Of a DNA stretch of 20,101 nucleotides, positions 1-7,414 are shown piece by piece. The stretch lies in the NCBI GenBank assembly GCA_964408955.1, contig CAYPBK010000044.1, positions 1 through 20,101 of the forward strand, written 5' to 3'. The position numbers and the translations under genes were made by a program. This DNA is from JAAYKT01 sp964408955 (GTDB lineage: Bacteria; Bacillota; Clostridia; Lutisporales; Lutisporaceae). Under the pieces are notes generated by a model that saw only the letters and a program-made list of their open reading frames with translations, was not told where the DNA came from and did not search any database. Position 1 is the first letter of the stretch. The number at the start of each line of letters is the position of its first letter.

Positions 1-688
1 CACGGAGAATTGAGTCTGCTTCCCTAACAATATCCAGCTTCTCTTTGGTAACCTCACCTAAAACCCTTACACCCAGTCCAGGTCCGGGAAAAGGCTGCCT
101 ATAAACTAAATCTTCGGGAATTCCCAAAGCTAACCCCACTCTTCTTACTTCGTCCTTATAGAGAGATTTTAAAGGCTCTATCAGCTTAAGGTTCATGTCC
201 TTTGGCAATCCGCCCACATTATGATGAGATTTGACAAGCCGTGTGGTAGACGAGCCACTCTCTACCACATCCGAATAAATGGTACCTTGAACTAAAAAAT
301 CTGCCTGCTCCATTTTTTTGGATTCTTCTTCAAATACTCTGATAAATTCTTCGCCTATAATTTTTCTTTTTTGCTCAGGGTTATCCACTCCCGCGAGCTT
401 ATTTAAAAATCTTTCCTCTGCATTAACTCTAATCAAATTCATATCCAACAATTCTTTAAATATCTGTTTTACCTGAACACCTTCATTTTTTCTCATTAAT
501 CCGTTATCAACAAATATGCAATGCAGCTGCTTACCTATTGCCCTATGTACTAAAACGGCAGCAACGGATGAATCCACCCCTCCGCTTAAAGCGCATATTA
601 CATTTTTTGCTCCTACATTTGCTTTTATTTCTTTTATTGAATCTTGTATAAAGCTTTCTATGTTGAGGTCTTTAAATTCTCTATTCAT
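1..688 (-). CDS. guaA: GMP synthase, ATP-pyrophosphatase (amination) subunit, partial (3' end outside window)
   Basis: This encodes the part of GMP synthase that adenylylates XMP and aminates it to GMP, the last step of guanine nucleotide synthesis. About 229 residues are visible. The PP-loop ATP motif SGGVDSS lies near residue 35, followed by the typical CIFVDNGLMRK stretch, and PFPGPGLGVRV near residue 205 marks entry into the dimerisation domain. The C-terminus lies off the left edge. The start is ATG at 686-688, with an AAAGGA ribosome binding site about 9 bases upstream and an in-frame TAA two codons upstream (692-694). The usual N-terminal glutamine amidotransferase domain of about 190 residues is therefore absent, and no such domain lies between here and guaB. 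Ammonia must come free or from a separate glutaminase subunit, as in the archaeal two-subunit enzymes. The product call is firm; the two-subunit reading is inference. Confidence 0.92.
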   Translation of the reverse strand, partial: MNREFKDLNIESFIQDSIKEIKANVGAKNVICALSGGVDSSVAAVLVHRAIGKQLHCIFVDNGLMRKNEGVQVKQIFKELLDMNLIRVNAEERFLNKLAGVDNPEQKRKIIGEEFIRVFEEESKKMEQADFLVQGTIYSDVVESGSSTTRLVKSHHNVGGLPKDMNLKLIEPLKSLYKDEVRRVGLALGIPEDLVYRQPFPGPGLGVRVLGEVTKEKLDIVREADSILR

Positions 689-727
689 TTTTTATTGTCC
701 TTTCGGGAATAATTTATTTTTGCTATG

Positions 728-743
728 CAGACATGATTGTCTG
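728..743 (-). other. Small stem-loop in the guaA leader
   Basis: CAGACA and TGTCTG form a perfect 6-bp inverted repeat around a 4-base loop, about 40 bases upstream of the guaA start. It has no following U-tract, so it is not a terminator. It could be an operator or a leader structure, and no known purine riboswitch core is recognisable around it. This is a sequence observation only, with unknown function. Confidence 0.3.
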
Positions 744-786
744 TCACCGCAATGCTTACGTATTAACCTCATTATTTACTAATATT

Positions 787-808
787 AGGCGGACAGAGCC
801 GTCCGCCT
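787..808 (-). terminator. Hairpin downstream of guaB, likely terminator
   Basis: AGGCGGAC and GTCCGCCT form a perfect 8-bp GC-rich stem with a 6-base loop, starting 29 bases after the guaB stop. The downstream tract on the minus strand (TAATATTAG) is AT-rich but not a clean U-run, so termination may be partial. The same GGCGGAC-N6-GTCCGCC core recurs after fdhA at 7373-7392. Confidence 0.6.
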
Positions 809-836
809 CTATGATGCGATACAATATAAATTACAA

Positions 837-2288
837 TTATAAACTGTAGTTAGGCGCTTCTTTTGTTATATGAACATCGTGAGGATGGCTCTCTCTTAAA
901 CCTGCCGCAGTTACTCTTACAAATTTACTTTCTTTCCTCAAAGCTTCAATATCCGGAGTACCGCAATACCCCATACCGGAGCGAAGCCCTCCGACTAATT
1001 GAAATACTGTTTCGGATAAAGGACCTTTGAAAGGCACGCGACCTTCCACACCTTCCGGCACCAATTTTTTTGCATCCATTTGGAAATATCTGTCTTTGCT
1101 GCCACTGGCCATTGCTGCCAAAGAGCCCATTCCCCTATAGACTTTAAAGCTTCTTCCCTGGTATATTTCCATTTCTCCCGGGCTTTCTTCAGTTCCTGCA
1201 AAAAGACTACCCAGCATTACAACGCTGGCGCCTGCAGCTATTGCCTTTACAACATCACCACTATATTTAATACCACCATCAGCTATGACAGGTATTCCGT
1301 ACTTATCTGCTTCATTGGCACAATCATTTATTGCGGTAATCTGCGGAACTCCCACGCCAGTAACTACACGTGTAGTGCATATTGAGCCCGGCCCTATTCC
1401 TACCTTCACTCCGTCAGCTCCGGCTTCAATAAGCTCTTTTGTACCTTCTGATGTAGCTACATTACCTGCTACCAATTGCAGCTTAGGATAATTTATCTTT
1501 ATCCTTTTAATTGCTTCGATAACACCTTTTGAATGCCCGTGAGCCGTATCCACCACTACAACATCAACTTTTGCTGCTGCTAATGCTTCAACTCTTTCCA
1601 TCATATCCGGCGTTACTCCAACAGCAGCACCAACCAATAGTCTTCCGCCTTCATCCTTGGCTGAGTTTGGAAATTGTATTATTTTTTCAATATCTTTTAT
1701 TGTTATAAGACCTTTTAAATAACCTTTTTCATCAACTAAAGGCAGCTTCTCAATTTTATGCTTCTTAAGTATTTGCTCTGCTTGAATCAAGTCTGTGCCT
1801 ACCGGAGCAGTAATAAGGTTATCTTTAGTCATCACCTCTTCAATAAGTCTGGTCATATCCGTTTCAAATCTTAAATCCCTATTGGTAAGTATCCCAACTA
1901 ATTTACCCTTTTCGTTGACTATGGGCACTCCAGATATCCTGTATCTTTCCATTAATTCCATGGCATCTGAGGTAATGTGATTCGGTGATAAAAAGAATGG
2001 ATCGACAATAACACCGTGTTCCGATCTTTTTACTTTGTCAACCTCCAAAGCTTGATTTTTAATAGGCATATTTTTATGTATTATGCCAATCCCGCCTTCT
2101 CTTGCTATAGCAATGGCTAATCTGGCTTCAGTAACGGTATCCATTCCTGCCGACATTATTGGGATATTGAGCTTAATACCTTTGGTTAGGAAGGTAGATA
2201 CATTTGTTTCCTTTGGAAGGATTTCTGACTTGCCCGGTATTAAAAGCACATCGTCAAAAGTCAGACCTTCCTTTAATAATCTTTCCAT
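837..2288 (-). CDS. guaB: IMP dehydrogenase
   Basis: This enzyme oxidises IMP to XMP with NAD+, the committed step of guanine nucleotide synthesis, in the cytoplasm. From the chosen start it has 483 residues, the usual bacterial length. The TIM barrel begins with LTFDDVLLIPG near residue 9 and is interrupted by a CBS-domain pair at about residues 95-205. It resumes with the substrate loop GIGPGSICTTR, whose Cys304 is the catalytic thiol. The flap and C-terminal segment (YFQMDAKKLVPEGVEGRVP) are present. I prefer the ATG at 2286-2288 over a TTG two codons upstream, because AAAGGA sits 8 bases before it. It reads toward guaA but a hairpin separates the two, so they may be independent transcripts. 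A perfect sigma-A promoter lies about 90 bases upstream. Confidence 0.97.
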   Translation of the reverse strand: MERLLKEGLTFDDVLLIPGKSEILPKETNVSTFLTKGIKLNIPIMSAGMDTVTEARLAIAIAREGGIGIIHKNMPIKNQALEVDKVKRSEHGVIVDPFFLSPNHITSDAMELMERYRISGVPIVNEKGKLVGILTNRDLRFETDMTRLIEEVMTKDNLITAPVGTDLIQAEQILKKHKIEKLPLVDEKGYLKGLITIKDIEKIIQFPNSAKDEGGRLLVGAAVGVTPDMMERVEALAAAKVDVVVVDTAHGHSKGVIEAIKRIKINYPKLQLVAGNVATSEGTKELIEAGADGVKVGIGPGSICTTRVVTGVGVPQITAINDCANEADKYGIPVIADGGIKYSGDVVKAIAAGASVVMLGSLFAGTEESPGEMEIYQGRSFKVYRGMGSLAAMASGSKDRYFQMDAKKLVPEGVEGRVPFKGPLSETVFQLVGGLRSGMGYCGTPDIEALRKESKFVRVTAAGLRESHPHDVHITKEAPNYSL

Positions 2289-2377
2289 AAGCAAAATCCT
2301 TTCTTGTTAATTTTTATATTTAAAATTTTAATATTAGCTGTTAATATATTATACATTATATCAAATTTATTCTCATT

Positions 2378-2406
2378 ATTATATTTAATCAAAGTCTATT
2401 TGTCAA
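2378..2406 (-). promoter_or_regulatory. Sigma-A promoter of guaB
   Basis: On the minus strand this reads TTGACA (2401-2406), a 17-base spacer, then TATAAT (2378-2383). Both hexamers match the vegetative consensus perfectly. Transcription would start near 2371, leaving a leader of about 80 bases before guaB. No riboswitch core is recognised in that leader. Confidence 0.85.
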
Positions 2407-2474
2407 AGAATTTTCTTAATTGTAAAATTAAAATAAATCCCTTCTTCTATTAAGCAAATTATTTAAATAAGAAA

Positions 2475-2499
2475 ATAGCCCAGGTTATACCCGAGCTAT
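2475..2499 (-). terminator. Rho-independent terminator of the peptidoglycan-binding protein gene
   Basis: On the minus strand an 11-bp stem (two G-U pairs) closes a 3-base loop and runs directly into TTTTCTTATTT. It lies 20 bases after the stop of the 2519-3550 gene and before the guaB promoter. Confidence 0.85.
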
Positions 2500-2518
2500 C
2501 TGTGTATATATGTAAAAT

Positions 2519-3550
2519 TTATTTGCCGGCTGCTATTTTTATGTTCGCCTGATGCTTATCATCTACTTTATTTGTACCGTGAGTTCTACTGTTAAGGAAA
2601 TGGACACAAAAATGGCCGTCTATACCATTGCCTTTCACTGTATCTAGATTTGTTCCGTTTCCAAATCCGCCACTCCTGCCTTTGACATAGATATTAGCTT
2701 CTTTAGCGTCTAATCCTGCATGAGGCATACCTATCATCGATGCAGCTATTTTTCTGTCACCTACCACTACTATTACAGGTCTTCTGTCCCAGCTCCATTT
2801 CCCGCCCCATAGCTCTTTCATTATCTTTGAATCTTCTTTTGTAAGCGTTTCGCAATCTGCATGATTGCCTCCATATGTTCTTATAATATTGAAGCTTTTT
2901 CCTGTTTTAAAATCAATTATTTTTGCTTCTGTCCCTCGCGGAAAAACGTTGACCACTTCAGTCCACCAATCAAGCATTTCCCCATATGTACTTTCTTTTC
3001 CTGTTTCCTCCTTGCGGTCTACATTGCCTCTGCTTGCAATATCAACACTTTGTTCACCACTATCATCCAGATTAAGATTAAATAGCACATCGGCAGTTTT
3101 TTTACCTACTATGCCGTCAACCACAAGTCCCATATCCTCTTGAAAAGCTTTAATAGCCAAATCTGTAAGGGGACCGTGTATACCGTCTATTTTACTGTCA
3201 TAATAACCAAAGCCATTTAATGCTTTTTGAATTTTCTCAACTTCTTCAGAATATTCTTTGACATCGGATGTGCTTGTCCCTATTTTTTGCAACTCACAAA
3301 GAGTATCCTTGCCTACTATACCGTCTACTTTTAGTTTTCTTTTTTCTTGAAATTTTTTCACTGCTTCTACAGTCATATCCCCGTAATAACCTGTAGCTTC
3401 AGAATTCAAATATCCTTCTTTTATAAGGATTCTTTGCACTTCCTTAACTGCATCTCCTTCACTGCCTAACTTTAGTACATCGGCATATACAGGAGCGGTA
3501 ATAAGTATAGCCAGTACAATAATGAAAGGCAGTAACTTTTCCCTTTTCAT
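2519..3550 (-). CDS. Secreted protein: two peptidoglycan-binding repeats plus uncharacterised C-terminal domain
   Basis: The 343-residue protein begins with a signal peptide (Lys/Arg-rich start, hydrophobic core, cleavage probably after VYA near residue 23). Two PG_binding_1 repeats follow at about 26-91 and 102-160, each with the typical YYGDMT/VDGIVGK or IHGPLTD/VDGIVGK signature. A polar linker (about 161-190) leads to a C-terminal domain (191-343) with conspicuous histidines and a cysteine: GGNHADCE (H230, D232), GMPHAG (H277), DGHFCVHF (H313, C315, H317), RTHGT (H324) and DDKHQ (H333). I recall similar C-terminal domains in clostridial peptidoglycan-binding proteins but know no assigned reaction. 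The residue pattern would suit a cell-wall enzyme or metal site, which is inference. It is not a recognisable YkuD, NlpC/P60 or amidase fold. It has its own terminator and an AGAGGAG ribosome binding site. Confidence 0.85.
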   Translation of the reverse strand: MKREKLLPFIIVLAILITAPVYADVLKLGSEGDAVKEVQRILIKEGYLNSEATGYYGDMTVEAVKKFQEKRKLKVDGIVGKDTLCELQKIGTSTSDVKEYSEEVEKIQKALNGFGYYDSKIDGIHGPLTDLAIKAFQEDMGLVVDGIVGKKTADVLFNLNLDDSGEQSVDIASRGNVDRKEETGKESTYGEMLDWWTEVVNVFPRGTEAKIIDFKTGKSFNIIRTYGGNHADCETLTKEDSKIMKELWGGKWSWDRRPVIVVVGDRKIAASMIGMPHAGLDAKEANIYVKGRSGGFGNGTNLDTVKGNGIDGHFCVHFLNSRTHGTNKVDDKHQANIKIAAGK

Positions 3551-3670
3551 GCTATTCTCCTCTCTTTAGGAAATTAATTAATAGGTTTAACTATCTATAG
3601 TTTACAAAATTAGCTAAAAAAATACAATGGTAAAAACTTACTGAACATATATTATTTATCCTCAAGATGC

Positions 3671-4630
3671 TTAGCCGCCTATCTGCATCATATCTCTGGT
3701 TATTATTTCGCCATCCTTCAAATGGTGTTCTTGAGGCTTAGCTTTAATTGCTTCTATAATTATTTCCTTTAGATCCCTATTGCCCCTTATTGCATCCTTC
3801 ACATCTATTTCTTGATTGGAATGCAAACAAGGCTTTAGCTTGCCATCTGCAGTCAGTCTTATTCTGTTGCAATTAGAGCAAAACTTATGGCTTATGGGAT
3901 TTATGAGACCCACTTTACCTTTAGCGCCGGCTAATTTATAATATTCCGCCGGGCTGGACTTGTCCACTCTAGGAATGGGGATTAAACCTTCGCATTTTTT
4001 TAGCACCTCGGTGTTAGGCAAGAAATTTTCCTTAGCCCAGCTGCTGGCTTGACCAATAGGCATAAGTTCAATAAACCTTACCTCAATATCTTCATTTATA
4101 GTAAGGTTTACAAAGTCCTCTATCTCATCATCATTAAAGCCTCCGATTAGTACAATGTTCAATTTTATCGGCGTAAGGCTTACCTTTCTTGCTTCATCTA
4201 TGCCCTCCAATACACCATTTAAGGAGCCAAATCTTGTAATATGTTTATACTTGTTTTCATTCATGGTATCAATACTTATATTTACTCTGTTAAGGCCTGC
4301 ATCCTTTAATTCTTTTGCATATTTTTTTAATAAAAGCCCATTAGTTGTGAGAGCAATGTCCTTTATGCTTTCTATTTCGCTTATTTTATTTATTAACCCT
4401 GTAAGCCCTTTTCTAGTCAGCGGTTCTCCACCTGTAATCCTTATTTTTGTTACACCTAAAGACGCACCAGCTTTTACTACTTCAAATATCTCTTCCAAGG
4501 TTAGCATATCACTGTGACATTTCTTATCTATTATCCCTTCCTGAGGCATGCAATATCTGCATCGCAAGTTGCACCTATCCGTAACAGATATCCTTAAATA
4601 ATTAATTTTTCGTTCAAAGCTATCCTTCAA
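3671..4630 (-). CDS. moaA: GTP 3',8-cyclase MoaA (radical SAM)
   Basis: MoaA converts GTP to 3',8-cyclo-7,8-dihydro-GTP, the first step of molybdopterin synthesis, using S-adenosylmethionine and two [4Fe-4S] clusters. The N-terminal radical SAM motif CNLRCRYC follows RISVTDR near residue 20. GGEPL comes near residue 67, and the C-terminal cluster FCSNCNRIRLTADGKLKPC binds the second cluster. The protein ends in GG, as required for the MoaA C-terminal tail. At 319 residues it is slightly short but complete. The start is TTG (4628-4630), with AAAGGGG about 8 bases upstream; the first residues (KDSFERKINYLRISVTDRCN) match the usual MoaA start. Its partner moaC lies 13 kb away, so it is probably a separate transcription unit, isolated from focA by a strong terminator. 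Confidence 0.96.
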   Translation of the reverse strand: MKDSFERKINYLRISVTDRCNLRCRYCMPQEGIIDKKCHSDMLTLEEIFEVVKAGASLGVTKIRITGGEPLTRKGLTGLINKISEIESIKDIALTTNGLLLKKYAKELKDAGLNRVNISIDTMNENKYKHITRFGSLNGVLEGIDEARKVSLTPIKLNIVLIGGFNDDEIEDFVNLTINEDIEVRFIELMPIGQASSWAKENFLPNTEVLKKCEGLIPIPRVDKSSPAEYYKLAGAKGKVGLINPISHKFCSNCNRIRLTADGKLKPCLHSNQEIDVKDAIRGNRDLKEIIIEAIKAKPQEHHLKDGEIITRDMMQIGG

Positions 4631-4692
4631 CTCTATTTCCCCTTTTATTTCAAATTCGGAAAATATATTTCCTCTACCGTACTCCTTCTTTA

Positions 4693-4720
4693 ATTATAAC
4701 CGAATGTCGAAATAATACAA
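4693..4720 (-). promoter_or_regulatory. Candidate promoter of moaA
   Basis: A perfect TATAAT (4693-4698, minus strand) has TTGTAT 16 bases upstream (4715-4720). The -35 is only a 3/6 match, so this is plausible rather than certain. A GGAAA-ATATA-TTTCC inverted repeat (4659-4673) sits in the resulting leader. Confidence 0.45.
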
Positions 4721-4736
4721 ATATTAGATTAAAAAA

Positions 4737-4793
4737 ATACCTCCAAGCAGATAGTTTAATTTTAATAAATCAGACTGTCTGCCTTGGAGGTAT
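4737..4793 (-). terminator. Strong rho-independent terminator after the formate/nitrite channel gene
   Basis: ATACCTCCAA pairs with TTGGAGGTAT, and after a small internal bulge CAGATAGT pairs with ACTGTCTG, giving about 18 bp of stem around an 18-base loop. On the minus strand the stem is followed by a run of seven T. It lies about 60 bases beyond the channel gene stop and insulates moaA. Confidence 0.88.
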
Positions 4794-4855
4794 CATATCA
4801 CATATAAATTACTTTTTTGATTATATAAATATAATGTAGAGCTACTTATTGGAAA

Positions 4856-5668
4856 TTATGCTTTCTTAACTTCCCCTTCTGCTTTAGCAGCTGCTTTTGC
4901 AGGGCTTATATATACTGTCAGGTAGGAAAGTCCAACTACGAATGCTCCGCCTATTATATTTCCAATTGTAACAGGTAAAAGATTATTTATCCATATCTGT
5001 CCCCAAGTAATAGGTGCTCCTAAGAACATGCCCAGAGGCGCGAAATACATATTAGCTACACTATGTTCAAATCCGCAAAGAACGAAAAGCATAATAGGAA
5101 ACCAACATGCAAATATTTTTGATATTATATCTCTTCCGCCGGTAGCCATCCATACTGACAATACAACAACTATATTGCATAGTATTCCCCTTATTATTGC
5201 AGCACCAAATGGAATTGCCACCTTTGCATTTGCAACTGCTATCGCTTTCTCAGCAGCTGCACCCGTCATTAATCCGGAATTAGCAACTAATATGGCCAGT
5301 ATCACAGATCCGATGAAATTAGCGATATATACAGTCACCCAATTTCTCATTAAATCCTTTGTCCCATAGTTACCATTGGCACAACCCATAATCATAAGGT
5401 TGTTTCCTGTGAAAAGCTCTGCGCCGCATATAACAACTAACATAAGTCCGACCGGGAAAACAGCGGCAAATAAGAACTTGGACATTCCTAAATCTACAGC
5501 CCCATAAGTTTGGCTGATAGTGATAGCAGCTTGTCCGCCAAAGCCTATGTATACTCCTGCAAATATACCTAAAATAACCATTTGCAAAATTGATAATTTT
5601 GCTTTGCCAACACCTGCATCAATTGTAGCTTGTGCAATTTCCTTCGGTGCGAGAAATCTTTTATCCAT
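4856..5668 (-). CDS. focA: Formate/nitrite transporter family channel (FocA/NirC type)
   Basis: This is a pentameric inner-membrane channel of the FNT family that passes formate or related small anions. The 270-residue length and the pattern of six hydrophobic segments fit the family. Visible family features include GFGGQAAITIS in the first membrane segment region, AELFTGNN near residue 85, and GFEHSVANMYFAPLGMF near residue 200, which carries the central pore histidine. The tail is rich in Ala, Lys and Glu. A GGAAGGAG ribosome binding site precedes the ATG. Neighbours fdhD and fdhA point to formate as substrate, but sequence alone cannot exclude nitrite or hydrosulfide. The leader between fdhD and this gene carries two inverted repeats, so it may have its own regulated promoter. 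Confidence 0.92.
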   Translation of the reverse strand: MDKRFLAPKEIAQATIDAGVGKAKLSILQMVILGIFAGVYIGFGGQAAITISQTYGAVDLGMSKFLFAAVFPVGLMLVVICGAELFTGNNLMIMGCANGNYGTKDLMRNWVTVYIANFIGSVILAILVANSGLMTGAAAEKAIAVANAKVAIPFGAAIIRGILCNIVVVLSVWMATGGRDIISKIFACWFPIMLFVLCGFEHSVANMYFAPLGMFLGAPITWGQIWINNLLPVTIGNIIGGAFVVGLSYLTVYISPAKAAAKAEGEVKKA

Positions 5669-5699
5669 TTTTATCTCCTTCCTCTACGAAATAAAATTT

Positions 5700-5719
5700 T
5701 ATAGTTATCTAGAACTATA
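5700..5719 (-). promoter_or_regulatory. Inverted repeat in the leader of the formate channel gene (candidate operator)
   Basis: TATAGTT and AACTATA form a perfect 7-bp inverted repeat separated by 6 bases, 32 bases before the channel start codon and next to AT-rich promoter-like sequence. The symmetry and position suit a repressor site or an RNA hairpin. No regulator can be assigned. Confidence 0.35.
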
Positions 5720-5764
5720 ATCCATAGACAATTTTAACATTAATTTAACAATGTGTCTACGGAT
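5720..5764. other. Long-loop hairpin between fdhD and the formate channel gene
   Basis: ATCCATAGACA (5720-5730) and TGTCTACGGAT (5754-5764) form an 11-bp stem with one mismatch (G-U on the minus-strand RNA) and a 23-base AT-rich loop. On the plus strand it is followed by TTTTATCTTTTTTTT, so it looks like an intrinsic terminator for plus-strand (antisense) transcription. It could also attenuate read-through from fdhD on the minus strand. Confidence 0.45.
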
Positions 5765-5776
5765 TTTATCTTTTTT

Positions 5777-6556
5777 TTAACAATCAAATTTTATTCTTTC
5801 TTCTCCGGAATATATATTATACCTTTTTCCTCGGGCAAAACCTATAATGGTCATATTAAATTCAATGCCCATCTCTAATGCTAAATCCATGGCAGCTGAA
5901 TGTGATATTAGAACAGCTATACCTTGTCTTGCTGTTTTTAACAGCATTTCCGACGACACTCTGCCGCTGGTCAGTACTAATTTGTCAGTAAAATCTATTC
6001 CCTTTACTATGGCTTCGCCTATTACTTTATCCAAAGCATTATGCCTTCCTATGTCCTCATGGAAAAGTATTATTTCATTATTATTACAAAGAGCTGCACT
6101 ATGCACTCCTCCTGTGTTTAAAAATAATCTTGACTTTGACATAAAATTATCCATTAAAGAAATTATAGATTGGCTATGAATTATCATTTTATTAGATATA
6201 AAATTTATAGAATTCTGTTTATAGTCTAAAACAGTTCCTCCGCTGCTTCCTTTTATAGCACTTTTGTTATCTTTTCCCGCAGCTTTATGAAAATCTTCTT
6301 TAGCCATGACGGTAGCTATTCCTTTTTCTTCATTTATCTCTAAAGATGTTATATCATCTTTATCTTTTATAAATCCTGCCGAGGATAAAAAACCATATAC
6401 AAGATATTCTAAGCTTTTAGGGGAGCATAATAATGTTGCAATTTCTTCTCCGTTTAATGTAATGGTGAAAGGATATTCTGTAACAACTATATCTGTTGTT
6501 TTTATTGCTGTTTCTTTATCTACTCTTGTTATAAAAAACTCTTTCGTTTGTTTCAT
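5777..6556 (-). CDS. fdhD: Formate dehydrogenase accessory protein FdhD (sulfur carrier), lacking the usual Cys motif
   Basis: FdhD receives sulfur from a cysteine desulfurase and supports sulfuration of bis-MGD before it is inserted into formate dehydrogenase. The family is clear from LLCSPKSLEYLVYGFL near residue 45, TGGVHSAALC, FHEDIGRHNALDKVIGEA, LTSGRVSSEMLLKTA and FARGKRYNIYSG. It has 259 residues from the preferred ATG at 6554-6556; a TTG two codons upstream is also possible, and an AGG at 8 bases favours the ATG. In E. coli FdhD the active-site loop carries a CxxC pair. Here the matching stretch reads IKGSSGGTV, with two AGC serine codons and no cysteine. Other Cys residues lie elsewhere in the chain. 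The gene follows mobA by about 100 bases and probably shares its transcript. Confidence 0.93.
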   Translation of the reverse strand: MKQTKEFFITRVDKETAIKTTDIVVTEYPFTITLNGEEIATLLCSPKSLEYLVYGFLSSAGFIKDKDDITSLEINEEKGIATVMAKEDFHKAAGKDNKSAIKGSSGGTVLDYKQNSINFISNKMIIHSQSIISLMDNFMSKSRLFLNTGGVHSAALCNNNEIILFHEDIGRHNALDKVIGEAIVKGIDFTDKLVLTSGRVSSEMLLKTARQGIAVLISHSAAMDLALEMGIEFNMTIIGFARGKRYNIYSGEERIKFDC

Positions 6557-6660
6557 AAACAATACCTGACCTTTTTACATATTTACTGTGTTTTATAAAG
6601 AAGAATGAAGCCTTAGCCATTCGATAACTAAGCATAATTCCTATACAGTTTTAATACTTA

Positions 6661-7245
6661 TCATAAATCCAAGCATTTTAGGTCACTGGTTTTATTGAGA
6701 TTGGTAAACATCCTCCAATCCGGGCTAAAGCTTTTTGCCTTTTCCTCTTCGATATATAACACATTAGTTATGTCCAGTAAATCATGTAGACTTTTTTTAT
6801 CTTCCTTTATCATATCTTCAATAATAGGAATCAAGCTTTTGTTATAAAATGCATTCAGTGTTTCAACCATTTCCTTTGTTTTAGTCATAACCAGGTCTAA
6901 TCTTCCCTTGTTTTCTTTAATTCTTTCCATCATATATTTTATATATTCTATATTTATAAAAGGCATATCACACGCAATAACATAGTTATATTCGCTGCTT
7001 GATTTAATAAGTCCGGCGTGAATGCCAGCCATTGGTCCAAGCCCTTTATATATATCTTCAACGGTAATTACTTTGCTGTTTTCATAGAACTTGCATGATT
7101 TTGTTACTACGATTATTTCTTTAAATAAAGGCTTTAACTCTTTTATTATGTGCTCAGTTATGGTTGTGTCCCCTATTTTAATAAATTGTTTATCAAATCC
7201 CATACGGGAGCTTTTCCCGCCTGCAAGTATAATAGCTGTATTCAT
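6661..7245 (-). CDS. mobA: Molybdenum cofactor guanylyltransferase MobA
   Basis: MobA transfers GMP from GTP to Mo-molybdopterin, making the guanine dinucleotide cofactor used by DMSO-reductase-family enzymes such as formate dehydrogenase. The N-terminal nucleotidyltransferase signature IILAGGKSSRMGFDKQ is intact. GLGPMAGIHAGL and the metal-binding ACDMPFI near residue 97 also match the family. It has 194 residues from the ATG at 7243-7245. An ATG three codons further upstream is open but sits only 1-2 bases from the GAGGA ribosome binding site, so the downstream start is better. It lies between fdhA and fdhD, all on the minus strand, but a hairpin after fdhA suggests a separate or partly read-through transcript. 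Confidence 0.95.
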   Translation of the reverse strand: MNTAIILAGGKSSRMGFDKQFIKIGDTTITEHIIKELKPLFKEIIVVTKSCKFYENSKVITVEDIYKGLGPMAGIHAGLIKSSSEYNYVIACDMPFINIEYIKYMMERIKENKGRLDLVMTKTKEMVETLNAFYNKSLIPIIEDMIKEDKKSLHDLLDITNVLYIEEEKAKSFSPDWRMFTNLNKTSDLKCLDL

Positions 7246-7372
7246 AAATACCATTTCCTCTGAATAAAATTTTATTTATATATATTACATGAGATTGCTT
7301 TTCTCATTAAAGATTATTAGCCAACTTTCACATCGATAGTCTTTTTATTTAATAGTATTGTAAAAAGGTAAA

Positions 7373-7392
7373 GGCGGACACTACGGTCCGCC
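7373..7392 (-). terminator. Terminator hairpin after fdhA
   Basis: GGCGGAC and GTCCGCC form a perfect 7-bp stem with a 6-base loop. On the minus strand it is followed by TTTACCTTTTTAC. It lies 22 bases after the fdhA stop. The stem is identical to the one after guaB (788-807), with a different loop. Confidence 0.7.
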
Positions 7393-7414
7393 AATATTTA
7401 TCCTTATTTGCAGT

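Noticed and set aside
2289..2370. Possible purine riboswitch in the guaB leader
   Set aside because: The leader is only about 80 AT-rich bases and shows no purine-aptamer core or terminator-antiterminator pair.
4155..4517. A 120-codon plus-strand frame inside moaA
   Set aside because: No ribosome binding site and no recognisable protein; it is a shadow of the moaA frame.
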